This document shows, one piece after another, positions 1 to 6,577 of a DNA stretch of 9,195 nt. The stretch comes from JAGGYK01 sp034716155 (GTDB taxonomy: Bacteria > Desulfobacterota > Desulfomonilia > UBA1062): contig JAYEFR010000217.1 of NCBI GenBank assembly GCA_034716155.1, positions 1-9,195 of the forward strand, given 5' to 3'. Both the position numbers and the translations under genes were made by a program. The notes below the pieces were generated by a model that ran no database searches, was not told the DNA's origin, and worked only from the letters and a program-made list of their open reading frames with translations. The stretch's first letter is position 1, and each line of letters opens with the position of its first letter.

Positions 1-681
1 CCTGTCATCGGTGTTAATTTGATCAAGAACACATTCATGACCTAATAGGCGGTGTACACTACTAAGGAAATGTCGTGCATAATCATAGGTGTGAAAACCT
101 ACAAGATCTGCTCCTAAAAGCCCTTCCAGAATTTCTTTACGCCATGGAAGCAAGCGGAAGATCTCAAAGGAAGGGAACGGTATATGGTGGAAAAAGCCTA
201 TCGTTGCTTCCGGCAATCTTTCTCTTATAAGCTTGGGAACCAGCATCAGCTGATAATCGTGTATCCAGATAATATCGTCTTTCTTTGCAACCTCTATAAC
301 TGCTTTACTAAAAAGTTCATTTACTTGCTTATAGGCTTCCCAGAAATCATTATTATAATTTGTATACTGGGTAAAATAGTGAGAGATAGGCCAGAGGGTT
401 TTATTGCTAAAACCATGATAAAACCTTTCGATATCACGTTGGGAGAGGAAGACAGGATAACAGCCAAAATCAGATATCAATTTGGCCTTAATGCTCTTCT
501 CTTTTTCTTTTATCCTTTCTCGGACAATCCCAGGCCATCCTATCCACAAACTATCATATTCTCTGTAGAATGCCCCCAATCCGGTAGCCAGACCACCAGC
601 ACTATGCCGAAAATTCAGGCCTCCTCCCTTTTTCTCAATAGTAACCGGCAACCTGTTTGAAACTATCAGCAGTCTGGCCAT
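1..681 (-). CDS. otsA: Trehalose-6-phosphate synthase, N-terminal part (cut by window edge)
   Basis: The minus strand reads open for 227 codons from an ATG at 681 to base 1 with no stop, so this is the 5' part of a larger gene. The product is a GT20 glycosyltransferase that joins UDP-glucose to glucose-6-phosphate to make trehalose-6-phosphate in the cytoplasm. Visible family motifs are SNRLP (residues 8-12), HSAGGLATGL (26-35), LWIGWPG (45-51), Y88 and W97 in the acceptor-site segment ending LWP, WIHDYQLMLVP (139-149, with the conserved Asp142), HHIPFPS (165-171), LLPWR (177-181) and GADLVGFHTYDYARHF (190-205). The motif style resembles bifunctional synthase/phosphatase proteins, but the phosphatase half would lie outside the window. 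A ribosome site AGGGAAGGG (687-695) sits 5 nt before the ATG. The gene has its own promoter at 764-791. Glucosylglycerol-phosphate synthase is a close relative and remains a possible alternative. Confidence 0.92.
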   Translation of the reverse strand, partial: MARLLIVSNRLPVTIEKKGGGLNFRHSAGGLATGLGAFYREYDSLWIGWPGIVRERIKEKEKSIKAKLISDFGCYPVFLSQRDIERFYHGFSNKTLWPISHYFTQYTNYNNDFWEAYKQVNELFSKAVIEVAKKDDIIWIHDYQLMLVPKLIRERLPEATIGFFHHIPFPSFEIFRLLPWRKEILEGLLGADLVGFHTYDYARHFLSSVHRLLGHECVLDQINTDDR

Positions 682-750
682 ATTTTCCCTTCCCTAAATG
701 TTGCGCTATACTTCTCTCTGGATTCCGCTTTTCTTCTGAATATTACATAT

Positions 751-786
751 ATAATCTCTTTTTAATATATAATAAAAAGAGATTAT
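751..786. repeat. Perfect 13-bp inverted repeat over the otsA promoter
   Basis: ATAATCTCTTTTT (751-763) and AAAAAGAGATTAT (774-786) are exact reverse complements separated by 10 nt of pure A/T. The arms flank the -10 box and the right arm abuts the -35 box. Because the predicted transcription start is near 757, most of the repeat would not be in the RNA. It therefore fits an operator better than an attenuator. It has no GC-rich stem and is a poor terminator. Confidence 0.6.
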
Positions 787-791
787 GTCAA
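764..791 (-). promoter_or_regulatory. Sigma-70-type promoter for the trehalose synthase gene
   Basis: On the minus strand there is a perfect -35 box TTGACA (bases 791-786), a 16-bp spacer and a -10 box TATATT (769-764, five of six consensus bases). Transcription would start near 757, giving a leader of about 75 nt before the ATG at 681. The -10 box lies in the loop of a perfect inverted repeat, which suggests that a DNA-binding repressor could block it. The boxes are read directly; activity is inferred. Confidence 0.55.
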
Positions 792-831
792 TCCCTACCG
801 AAACAGGACTTCCCCCGTTTTTTTCACAGCA

Positions 832-854
832 GGGAAGGGAGGAGGGTTTGAGGG
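832..854 (+). other. Putative G-quadruplex tract
   Basis: Four GGG runs (832-834, 837-839, 844-846, 852-854) are separated by loops of 2, 4 and 5 nt, which meets the common G3+N1-7 quadruplex pattern. The tract lies between the transposase fossil and the otsA promoter, about 40 bp upstream of the -35 box. Whether it folds or matters is unknown. Confidence 0.4.
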
Positions 855-860
855 TGTAAA

Positions 861-1164
861 TTAAACGGTTTTTTGTCTTAAGCCGCTTCCAGAGCGATTC
901 AGGATGTGCTTAATTCCGTAAGCAAGGGCGTAATAGCGGAAATTGGGAATGTCGAATATCCGCTTTGCTGCCCGGAACGCATGATCTGCGAGGAGCTCTA
1001 GCTTGGCGCGTAGCCCCAGATGAAATATCTGTGAAATAGGCGGCCGCAAGCACCAGAGCTGCCATATTCTTAAGCCTCTCGTAGGTCATCACTCGAATAT
1101 CTTCCAGATTATAACATTGCTTGATATAACGTATAGTTTCTTCTACCCCTCTTTCCCCATTACC
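861..1164 (-). pseudogene. IS4-like DDE transposase, C-terminal fossil with a frameshift
   Basis: This is the decayed C-terminal part of a transposase. Reading from 1164 leftwards, one frame gives RGVEETIRYIKQ (from 1152) followed by NLEDIRVMTYERLKNMAALV, which resembles the segment of IS4-type transposases carrying the last catalytic Glu and its following Lys. After AAYFT (near 1030) the similarity moves to another frame, giving LGLRAKLELLADHAF, then AAKRIFDIPNFRYYALAYG and a stop at 861-863. The frame change lies at about 1018-1032. The N-terminal half is missing: an in-frame stop stands at 1165-1167 and the next gene's control region begins soon after. No terminal inverted repeat could be identified. 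The exact IS family is recalled from motif style, so it is less certain than the transposase identity. Confidence 0.65.
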
Positions 1165-1224
1165 CTAAACTTCACCGGGGGGTACTATGTATATTCCGTG
1201 TTCCACTCCAATTTGTCTCTCCTG

Positions 1225-1253
1225 TTGCATCAGGGCTTAGTATTATGTATAAC
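1225..1253 (+). promoter_or_regulatory. Possible promoter for the acyl-CoA synthetase gene
   Basis: TATAAC (1248-1253) matches five of six -10 bases and is preceded at 17 bp by TTGCAT (1225-1230), a weak -35. A start near 1260 would give a leader of about 34 nt before the ATG at 1294. The position between the transposase fossil and the ribosome site is suitable, but the -35 is poor. Confidence 0.35.
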
Positions 1254-1293
1254 TTTAAACCTTTTAATACAAAACCATGGAGGAATTATACAT

Positions 1294-2763
1294 ATGCAAC
1301 AAGTCTTTACTCATCTATTTGAACCACGATCAATTGTGTTTATTGGGGCATCTCAACACCTGTTTAAATGGGGCTTTAGCGTCTTGCATCATATTGTTAG
1401 TGGTGGGTTTGAAGGAGAGATCTATCCTGTTAATCCTAATGGCGGGTCATGGTATGGCAGAAAGGTCTACAAGGATTTAGACGAGGTACCGGATAATATT
1501 GACCTGGCCATTATTGTGGTAAAGAAAGAGATTGTTCTTGAAACCATAAGAAGGTGTGCAGGCAAAAACATACCTGTTGGAATCGTTATTACTGCAGGAT
1601 TTTCGGAAACAGGCAGGGAAGGCTCCATCATCGAAAAGGAAATCGTGAAGATAGCTGGTTCAGGGGGCATGCGGCTTGTCGGTCCAAATACAATGGGGGT
1701 CTTTAGCGGATATCCTACATGTATGCATGCCATAATGGCAGGGACGCATATAAGGCCAGGAGATGTAGGCCTCATCGCCCAAAGCGGTAACCTGGGATCC
1801 TCTATTTCATACCGATTTGTCCGACGAGGGATCGGTATAAGCAGACTCATCAGCTCCGGGAATGAAGCAGATTTGAAGCTAGAGGATTATTTAGAACTCC
1901 TAGAACATGATCCTAAGACCAGGCTTATCTCTCTTTATGTGGAAGGCGTTCGCCAGGGACAAAGATTTTTTGAGGCGGCAAAAAGGATATCAAAGAAAAA
2001 ACCAATCCTTGTATTAAAGGGCGGCACCACACCCTCAGGCGCGGATGCAGCCATGTCTCATACCGGCGCCATGGCAGGTGATGATGCAGTATTTAAGGCT
2101 ATGTGCCGTCAAACCGGTATAATCGATGCAGATACCATGGACGAGATGGTAGACACAGCCGGCATGCTCCTCACACAGCCCAGGCCAACTGGTAATAAGG
2201 CGGGGATCGTTTCCCTGGGTGGTGGATGGGGGGTTATTGCTACTGACATGTGTGTGTCCAGTGGCCTTAAAATTGCCCCGTTGGGAAAAGAGGTGGTAGA
2301 AAAGATTGATAAGATCCTGCCATCCTACTGGAGCAGGAAAAACCCCATTGACCTGGTGGCCCCAAATCGCGTGACACAGATTACAGATTCTATAGGGATC
2401 TTGTTGGAACACGGGACAATAGATGCCGCCTTAGTATTAGGGCTCGGCTATATGTCCTTAAGGGCAAAAAAATGGCTGGATTCCCCTGTGATACCAAAAT
2501 CTAATGCTGTAGAATCAGCCCGGTTAATGTCTGCAGAGGAGATGAAATTGTTTGACCTCATAAAAGCGCAGTCAAAGAAGTACAATAAACCAATTATACC
2601 GGTTATCGACATTATGGCCTCTGATGTGGCTATGGATAACGATAATAATACTCTTGTAAATTATTTAGATAGAAAAGGGATTATGTCTTATTCCGCCCCT
2701 GGCATGGCCATCCGGGCTCTGGCCAAGGTGGTGGACTATTATAAAAGAATAGAGTATTTATGA
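1294..2763 (+). CDS. Acyl-CoA synthetase (ADP-forming), alpha subunit
   Basis: The 489-residue product is the alpha chain of an NDP-forming acyl-CoA synthetase. These cytoplasmic enzymes interconvert acyl-CoA + ADP + Pi with acid + CoA + ATP. Residues about 8-135 form the CoA-binding Rossmann domain (PRSIVFIGAS, YPVNPNG, VGPNTMGV). Residues about 155-460 form the two succinyl-CoA-ligase-like domains (IAQSGNLGSS 161-170). The phosphohistidine is seen as His256 in MSHTGAMAG, and the conserved Glu as E217 in LYVEG; these correspond to His257 and Glu218 of the Pyrococcus enzyme. There is no ATP-grasp (beta) domain in the protein and no beta gene next to it, so a partner must be encoded elsewhere. 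The start at 1294 is chosen because GGAGG (1279-1283) lies 10 nt upstream. An in-frame ATG at 1117 falls inside the transposase fossil and ahead of the likely promoter. The physiological substrate is not evident. Confidence 0.88.
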   Translation: MQQVFTHLFEPRSIVFIGASQHLFKWGFSVLHHIVSGGFEGEIYPVNPNGGSWYGRKVYKDLDEVPDNIDLAIIVVKKEIVLETIRRCAGKNIPVGIVITAGFSETGREGSIIEKEIVKIAGSGGMRLVGPNTMGVFSGYPTCMHAIMAGTHIRPGDVGLIAQSGNLGSSISYRFVRRGIGISRLISSGNEADLKLEDYLELLEHDPKTRLISLYVEGVRQGQRFFEAAKRISKKKPILVLKGGTTPSGADAAMSHTGAMAGDDAVFKAMCRQTGIIDADTMDEMVDTAGMLLTQPRPTGNKAGIVSLGGGWGVIATDMCVSSGLKIAPLGKEVVEKIDKILPSYWSRKNPIDLVAPNRVTQITDSIGILLEHGTIDAALVLGLGYMSLRAKKWLDSPVIPKSNAVESARLMSAEEMKLFDLIKAQSKKYNKPIIPVIDIMASDVAMDNDNNTLVNYLDRKGIMSYSAPGMAIRALAKVVDYYKRIEYL

Positions 2764-2811
2764 GCTGGGAGGCGATACAAAAACATACATCACTTTAGAC
2801 TCTCATTTCCT

Positions 2812-2828
2812 TATAATACTAGTATTAT
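2812..2828. promoter_or_regulatory. TATAAT box overlapping a 16-bp perfect palindrome
   Basis: ATAATACTAGTATTAT (2813-2828) is an exact 16-bp palindrome. It overlaps a consensus -10 sequence TATAAT (2812-2817) on the plus strand, about 200 bp ahead of the dehydratase-like gene. No convincing -35 box lies 16-18 bp upstream. The arrangement suggests an operator for a dimeric regulator, but an AT-rich palindrome of this length can arise by chance. Confidence 0.35.
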
Positions 2829-3031
2829 TTTAAATTGCGTAAGCTACATATAATGACTTTGCAAAAAGGAAAAGATTATGAGGAGGTACTTGCTTCATTG
2901 TATCAAAAGATATGTCAGCTTAAAATCACCAATTCCTGTATTGACTCTGGGGACAATCTTAGTCTAGAGTGAGCACTAGGTAGGGCAAATTGGAAATAAA
3001 CTTTCATTAAAATTAGAGGGAGGATAGTAAA

Positions 3032-4561
3032 GTGGGCATAAAGACTTTTGATGATTACTACAACAGAATCAAGAAGATGAAAAGGAATCTTTATATGGAG
3101 GGAGAAAAGGTAGGAAGAGATGATGAGAGGCTTAAAGGGCAGCTATATACAATAAAAGAGACATACGATCGTGCGAATGATCCTGAGTTCGAGGATATAT
3201 GCACGGCAACATCCCACCTGACAGGGGAGAAGATAAACAGATTTACTCACATTCATCAAAGCGTGGACGATCTCTTAAAAAAACAACTGATGACAAAGGT
3301 TTTATCCCACAGGGTTGGTGGGTGTATAATGAGGTGTATGGGGATAGATGCCATGAATGCCCTTTCTGTTGTTACCTATGAAATGGATCAAATGTTTGGT
3401 ACGGATACTAATCAAAATTTTTTGAAGTATCTGAGATACTGGCAAGACAATGATATATGTGCCAATTGTGCCCAGACTGACTGTAAAGGCGACAGATTAA
3501 AGAGACCTCATGAGCAGAAAGACCCTGATCTCTATTTAAGGATTATAGAAAGCAGGCCCGATGGTATTGTAGTAAGGGGTGCCAAGATTGATAACACGGT
3601 TGCACCGGTCGGTGATGAGATAATAGCCGTACCTACCAGATTTATGACAGACAAGGACAATGACTATGCTGTTGCATTTGCTATCCCTGCGGATACTGAT
3701 GGCGTAAAACTGGTGACCAGACCTGCATATAATTACAAGAGAAAGTATCTGCATGCCCCTATTTCAGAGGTGGGTGACGCTGAGTCGTTCACCATCTTTG
3801 ATGATGTCTTTGTACCGCGAGAAAGGGTATTTATGGATGGGAAAAACGATCCAAGACAGACAGCTTTTGCCGGTTTCCTTGCCTTACTTTTTGCTCATTA
3901 TCACAGACATTCATATACAGGGTGTAAGCCGGCGGTATCAGAGGTTTTAGCCAGCACCGCTGCCCTTGTCGCAGAGTACAGCGGGATTGAGAAAGAAGGC
4001 CATGTGAGAGATAAGATATCCCATCTTATAGGTACTGCCGAACTTGTATTTGCTGCAGGTCAGATGAGTGCCTACCGTGCCGAGAGATCGGAATCCGGGA
4101 CATGGATTCCCGATGAGGTATTGACCAATGCTGGGAGAAGACTTGCTGGTGAAGAGATTTATAATGAGTTTAAGATTGTGGCTGATCTCGCTGGGGGTCT
4201 ATGTGCTACCATGCCCTTTGAAGAAGAATTTTTCTCAAAGGAGATAGGTAAATCGTTAAACAAATATATTATGAGGAATCCAAATGTATCCGCAGAAGAT
4301 CAACATAAATGCTTCCGTGGCATAGAAAATATGATAGTTGGCGACTTGGCCGGCGTAATGCAGGTAGCAGGGCTACATGGAGGTGGATCTCCCCAGCTGG
4401 AGACTATTACAATGATGGGAAGGTATGATCTGGAAAGCTTGAAGAACATAGCCAAATATCTATTTGGGATAGAAAAACAGTTACCCAGATATGAAAGACC
4501 AACGGTAACACCCAGAAAGCAGCTGGAAAGATTTCGGAAGATGTATGCACAAAAGGGGTAA
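3032..4561 (+). CDS. 4-hydroxybutyryl-CoA dehydratase-like (HpaB/AbfD-family) protein
   Basis: The 509-residue protein belongs to the family of 4-hydroxybutyryl-CoA dehydratase/vinylacetyl-CoA isomerase (FAD plus [4Fe-4S]) and HpaB-type flavin monooxygenases. Compared with my memory of Clostridium aminobutyricum AbfD, the cluster ligands are all present: C98 and C102 (CIMRC), H291 and C298 (HRHSYTGCK). So are Y295, K299, T189 and E251, which match AbfD Y296, K300, T190 and E257. This favours a dehydratase-type enzyme over a monooxygenase. Two later positions differ: AbfD E455 and A460 align with A446 and G451. The conserved TDPKGDR segment reads TDCKGDR, preceded by two further cysteines (C143, C146, C151). 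The substrate may therefore not be 4-hydroxybutyryl-CoA. Translation starts at GTG 3032, with AGAGGGAGG (3015-3023) 8 nt upstream. It lies 268 bp behind the ADP-forming synthetase gene on the same strand. Confidence 0.85.
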   Translation: MGIKTFDDYYNRIKKMKRNLYMEGEKVGRDDERLKGQLYTIKETYDRANDPEFEDICTATSHLTGEKINRFTHIHQSVDDLLKKQLMTKVLSHRVGGCIMRCMGIDAMNALSVVTYEMDQMFGTDTNQNFLKYLRYWQDNDICANCAQTDCKGDRLKRPHEQKDPDLYLRIIESRPDGIVVRGAKIDNTVAPVGDEIIAVPTRFMTDKDNDYAVAFAIPADTDGVKLVTRPAYNYKRKYLHAPISEVGDAESFTIFDDVFVPRERVFMDGKNDPRQTAFAGFLALLFAHYHRHSYTGCKPAVSEVLASTAALVAEYSGIEKEGHVRDKISHLIGTAELVFAAGQMSAYRAERSESGTWIPDEVLTNAGRRLAGEEIYNEFKIVADLAGGLCATMPFEEEFFSKEIGKSLNKYIMRNPNVSAEDQHKCFRGIENMIVGDLAGVMQVAGLHGGGSPQLETITMMGRYDLESLKNIAKYLFGIEKQLPRYERPTVTPRKQLERFRKMYAQKG

Positions 4562-4580
4562 GATCTTCAAACTTGATATA

Positions 4581-4642
4581 AGGAGGGATTTAGGATAGCA
4601 ATAGTTTGTATCAAGACCATTAAGGATTGGGTATATCGGTAA
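4581..4642 (+). pseudogene. Possible decayed 5' end of an etfB gene
   Basis: A strong ribosome site AAGGAGGG (4580-4587) stands 19 nt after the dehydratase-like stop codon but no ATG follows. Instead the frame from 4595 reads IAIVCIKTIKDWVYR and stops at 4640-4642. The stretch IAIVCIKTIKD resembles the N-terminus of electron-transfer flavoprotein beta subunits (typically M-x-I-x-V-C-I-K-Q-V-P-D). The start codon would have been lost around 4589-4591. EtfB would be a sensible partner for acyl-CoA redox enzymes. The match is short, so this is only a hypothesis. Confidence 0.3.
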
Positions 4643-4927
4643 CCTCTATTTTATATCTGTGAAGCTCCTCGCTTACAAGGCGGGGCATTTTGGCAGTTTT
4701 CGTAAAGGGAAATCATTGGCACAGAACGAAAGATCGGACATCCATAGAAGTATACGGCCTTTTGAGGGCAAGATGCCCCTACATTTCCCATAAAATTATC
4801 TTTCGTCTTTAATCTATTGTTTTCTCGACTATTCTTATTCACCCAAAACTCAACCCCCAAAACCCAACACTTCTTTTACTGTTCACTCTTCACCTTTTCC
4901 ATATAAACCCCTGATACCTGCCTCTAT
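4643..4927. other. Convergent intergenic region, no gene seen
   Basis: This stretch separates two convergent genes. It holds a modest hairpin (arms 4667-4672 and 4680-4685, one G-U pair) followed by CATTTT, which could be a weak terminator for the plus-strand genes. A second short hairpin has arms GGGCA (4766-4770) and TGCCC (4774-4778). From about 4800 to 4915 the plus strand is pyrimidine-rich and low in complexity. An open frame on the minus strand (4860-4651) has no ribosome site or recognisable domain. The region may be a dispersed non-coding repeat. Confidence 0.4.
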
Positions 4928-6577
4928 CTAAGGTAAATCTGGAAAGTCCTTTTTAGCACGTTTCTTGATAACATAATGCAGTTTCTTTCCTGCGGGGTTA
5001 AACGGTAATTCTTCCTGATCTACAAATTTGTAATACCTCGGTCTTTGATACCTCGCCAGCCTTGGATGGTCTTTACAAAACTCTTCTAAATCACTGTCTG
5101 TAAGATTCGGATCACTCTTGGCAACATAGGCTACAATCGTCTCTCCCCACTCCTTGCTCGGTGCGCCTGTCACAAAGGCATCGATAACTTGAGGATGCTC
5201 TTTCAGAGCCTCTTCTACGACAACAGGGTGAACATTCTCTGCCCCGGTGATTATCATGTCATCTGTTCTGCCTCTTATCGTGATATAGCCATCTGCATCC
5301 CATACTGCTGTATCCCCTGGAAGCTGCCAGCCTTTATAAGGAAATACCTTACTTGTATCCTCGGGCCGATTGAGATAACCGTATGGACAGTGCATGGTTC
5401 TCAATGCTATCTCCCCTTCAGTCTTGCCATCCTTAGGACAATCGTGGTCAGGATCCTCAGGATCTGCACGATGACCCAAATCAACCCTTATGACCTTTAT
5501 TATATCTTCTGCAATCGCTCTCCCAATTGTCCCTGCCTTTTCCGGCAATTCGTGCGGCCACAGCATTGTAACCCAGTGCCCGTCAGCAGTGCCATACCCG
5601 TTGTAGACACCAGGACATAAGATTTTCATCATCCTTAAGCACGCCTCCCTATCAAGAGGCGCGCCCATAGAGGTTAAGGCCCTTAAAGGGCTTACATCCC
5701 TGGGGATTTTCTCCTGCACATTACACATTCGCTCATAGATTGTAGGCGCTCTTACCATATGTGTGACTTTATATTTCTCAATATAATCTAGAGCTAAATC
5801 CTCATTAAAGGATCTCATGAGTACTACTGCGCCTCCGGCATGCAGGGTTGGAATTACTCCAGTCGTATTACCTCCTCTATGAAACAGGGGGTTTGTGGCA
5901 AGATTCACACATTCGCTATCGAGTTTTTCCATTGCCGAATTCATCATGCAGTCAAAAAATATCATTGCATGATTTAGAGTAAATCCTTTAGGTAGCCCAA
6001 TTGTTCCGGATGTGTAAAGACCAAGCATCGGTTCCAGCCAATTTACATCTTTTTCAGTCCCGGGGGTCTTGGCGGATTTTCCTTCAATGAATTCTTCAAG
6101 GCTTACATGTCCTTTAGGTAGATCTCCCTCTCCACACATAATACACAGCCCGGGCTTATTCTCAGCCAGCTCAATAGCCTTCAGGCAAACATCTTTTAAT
6201 CCCACATCATAAACAAACACCATAGGTCTGCTATCATCAATCAGTTTACAAAGCTGCCCCTCCGGGAGCATAAAGTTCAATGAGGGAAAAACACACCTGG
6301 CCTTGGCTGAGCCCATATACACAATAAACCACTCATAGGTATTAAACAGATTACCCATCACTACATCGTGCGTGCCTACTCCAAGATCAAGGAGGGCATT
6401 CGCAAATCTGTTAGAGACCTCACTCCACTTTCCATATGTCAATGTCTTATTCCTGTAAGGGTCTATTATCGCTGTCTTATCAGGCCATTTCAGGTTGTTC
6501 CTATAAAGCTGCCTGGTGAGCGTATACTCTTTTTCCCATAATCCTTTGAATACTGTATAATCAATATCAAACCCCAT
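4928..6577 (-). CDS. AMP-forming acyl-CoA synthetase (ANL superfamily)
   Basis: This 549-residue cytoplasmic enzyme activates a carboxylic acid with ATP to an acyl-AMP and then to the acyl-CoA. The core motifs are present in order: the P-loop YTSGTIGLPKG (188-198); the A5 region YNGYGTADG (325-333); the A7 Asp in PGDTAVWDADG (D422); the hinge segment GRTDDMIITGAENVHP (436-451); and the A10 lysine in NPAGKKL (K531). Length is typical of medium- or long-chain and aryl-CoA ligases. In A5 the usual Thr-Glu pair (YGxTE) is replaced by Ala331-Asp332, an unusual variant at a residue that helps position Mg-ATP. The ribosome site AGGAGG lies 6-7 nt before the ATG at 6577. It converges on the dehydratase-like gene and is probably transcribed alone. 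The acid substrate is not deducible; proximity suggests a feeding role for the acyl-CoA island. Confidence 0.9.
   Translation of the reverse strand: MGFDIDYTVFKGLWEKEYTLTRQLYRNNLKWPDKTAIIDPYRNKTLTYGKWSEVSNRFANALLDLGVGTHDVVMGNLFNTYEWFIVYMGSAKARCVFPSLNFMLPEGQLCKLIDDSRPMVFVYDVGLKDVCLKAIELAENKPGLCIMCGEGDLPKGHVSLEEFIEGKSAKTPGTEKDVNWLEPMLGLYTSGTIGLPKGFTLNHAMIFFDCMMNSAMEKLDSECVNLATNPLFHRGGNTTGVIPTLHAGGAVVLMRSFNEDLALDYIEKYKVTHMVRAPTIYERMCNVQEKIPRDVSPLRALTSMGAPLDREACLRMMKILCPGVYNGYGTADGHWVTMLWPHELPEKAGTIGRAIAEDIIKVIRVDLGHRADPEDPDHDCPKDGKTEGEIALRTMHCPYGYLNRPEDTSKVFPYKGWQLPGDTAVWDADGYITIRGRTDDMIITGAENVHPVVVEEALKEHPQVIDAFVTGAPSKEWGETIVAYVAKSDPNLTDSDLEEFCKDHPRLARYQRPRYYKFVDQEELPFNPAGKKLHYVIKKRAKKDFPDLP

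Noticed and set aside
184..660. 158-codon open frame on the plus strand
   Set aside because: It is antisense to the trehalose-phosphate synthase gene, whose minus-strand translation shows all family motifs. The plus-strand peptide has none.
1117..1293. N-terminal extension of the ADP-forming synthetase from the ATG at 1117
   Set aside because: The extension overlaps the transposase fossil and the likely promoter and has no family similarity. The ATG at 1294 has a proper ribosome site and family alignment starts there.
1467..2412. Two minus-strand open frames (1467-1850 and 2035-2412)
   Set aside because: Both are shadows of the synthetase alpha gene and show no recognisable protein features.
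4572..4615. CTTGATA / TATCAAG inverted repeat after the dehydratase-like gene
   Set aside because: Seven-base AT-rich arms with a 30-nt loop and no T-run do not make a credible terminator.
4651..4860. 69-codon minus-strand open frame rich in Cys and Asn
   Set aside because: No ribosome site and no domain; it lies in a convergent intergenic stretch with repeat-like, low-complexity sequence.
5189..5620. 143-codon plus-strand open frame
   Set aside because: It is antisense to the motif-bearing C-terminal half of the acyl-CoA ligase.
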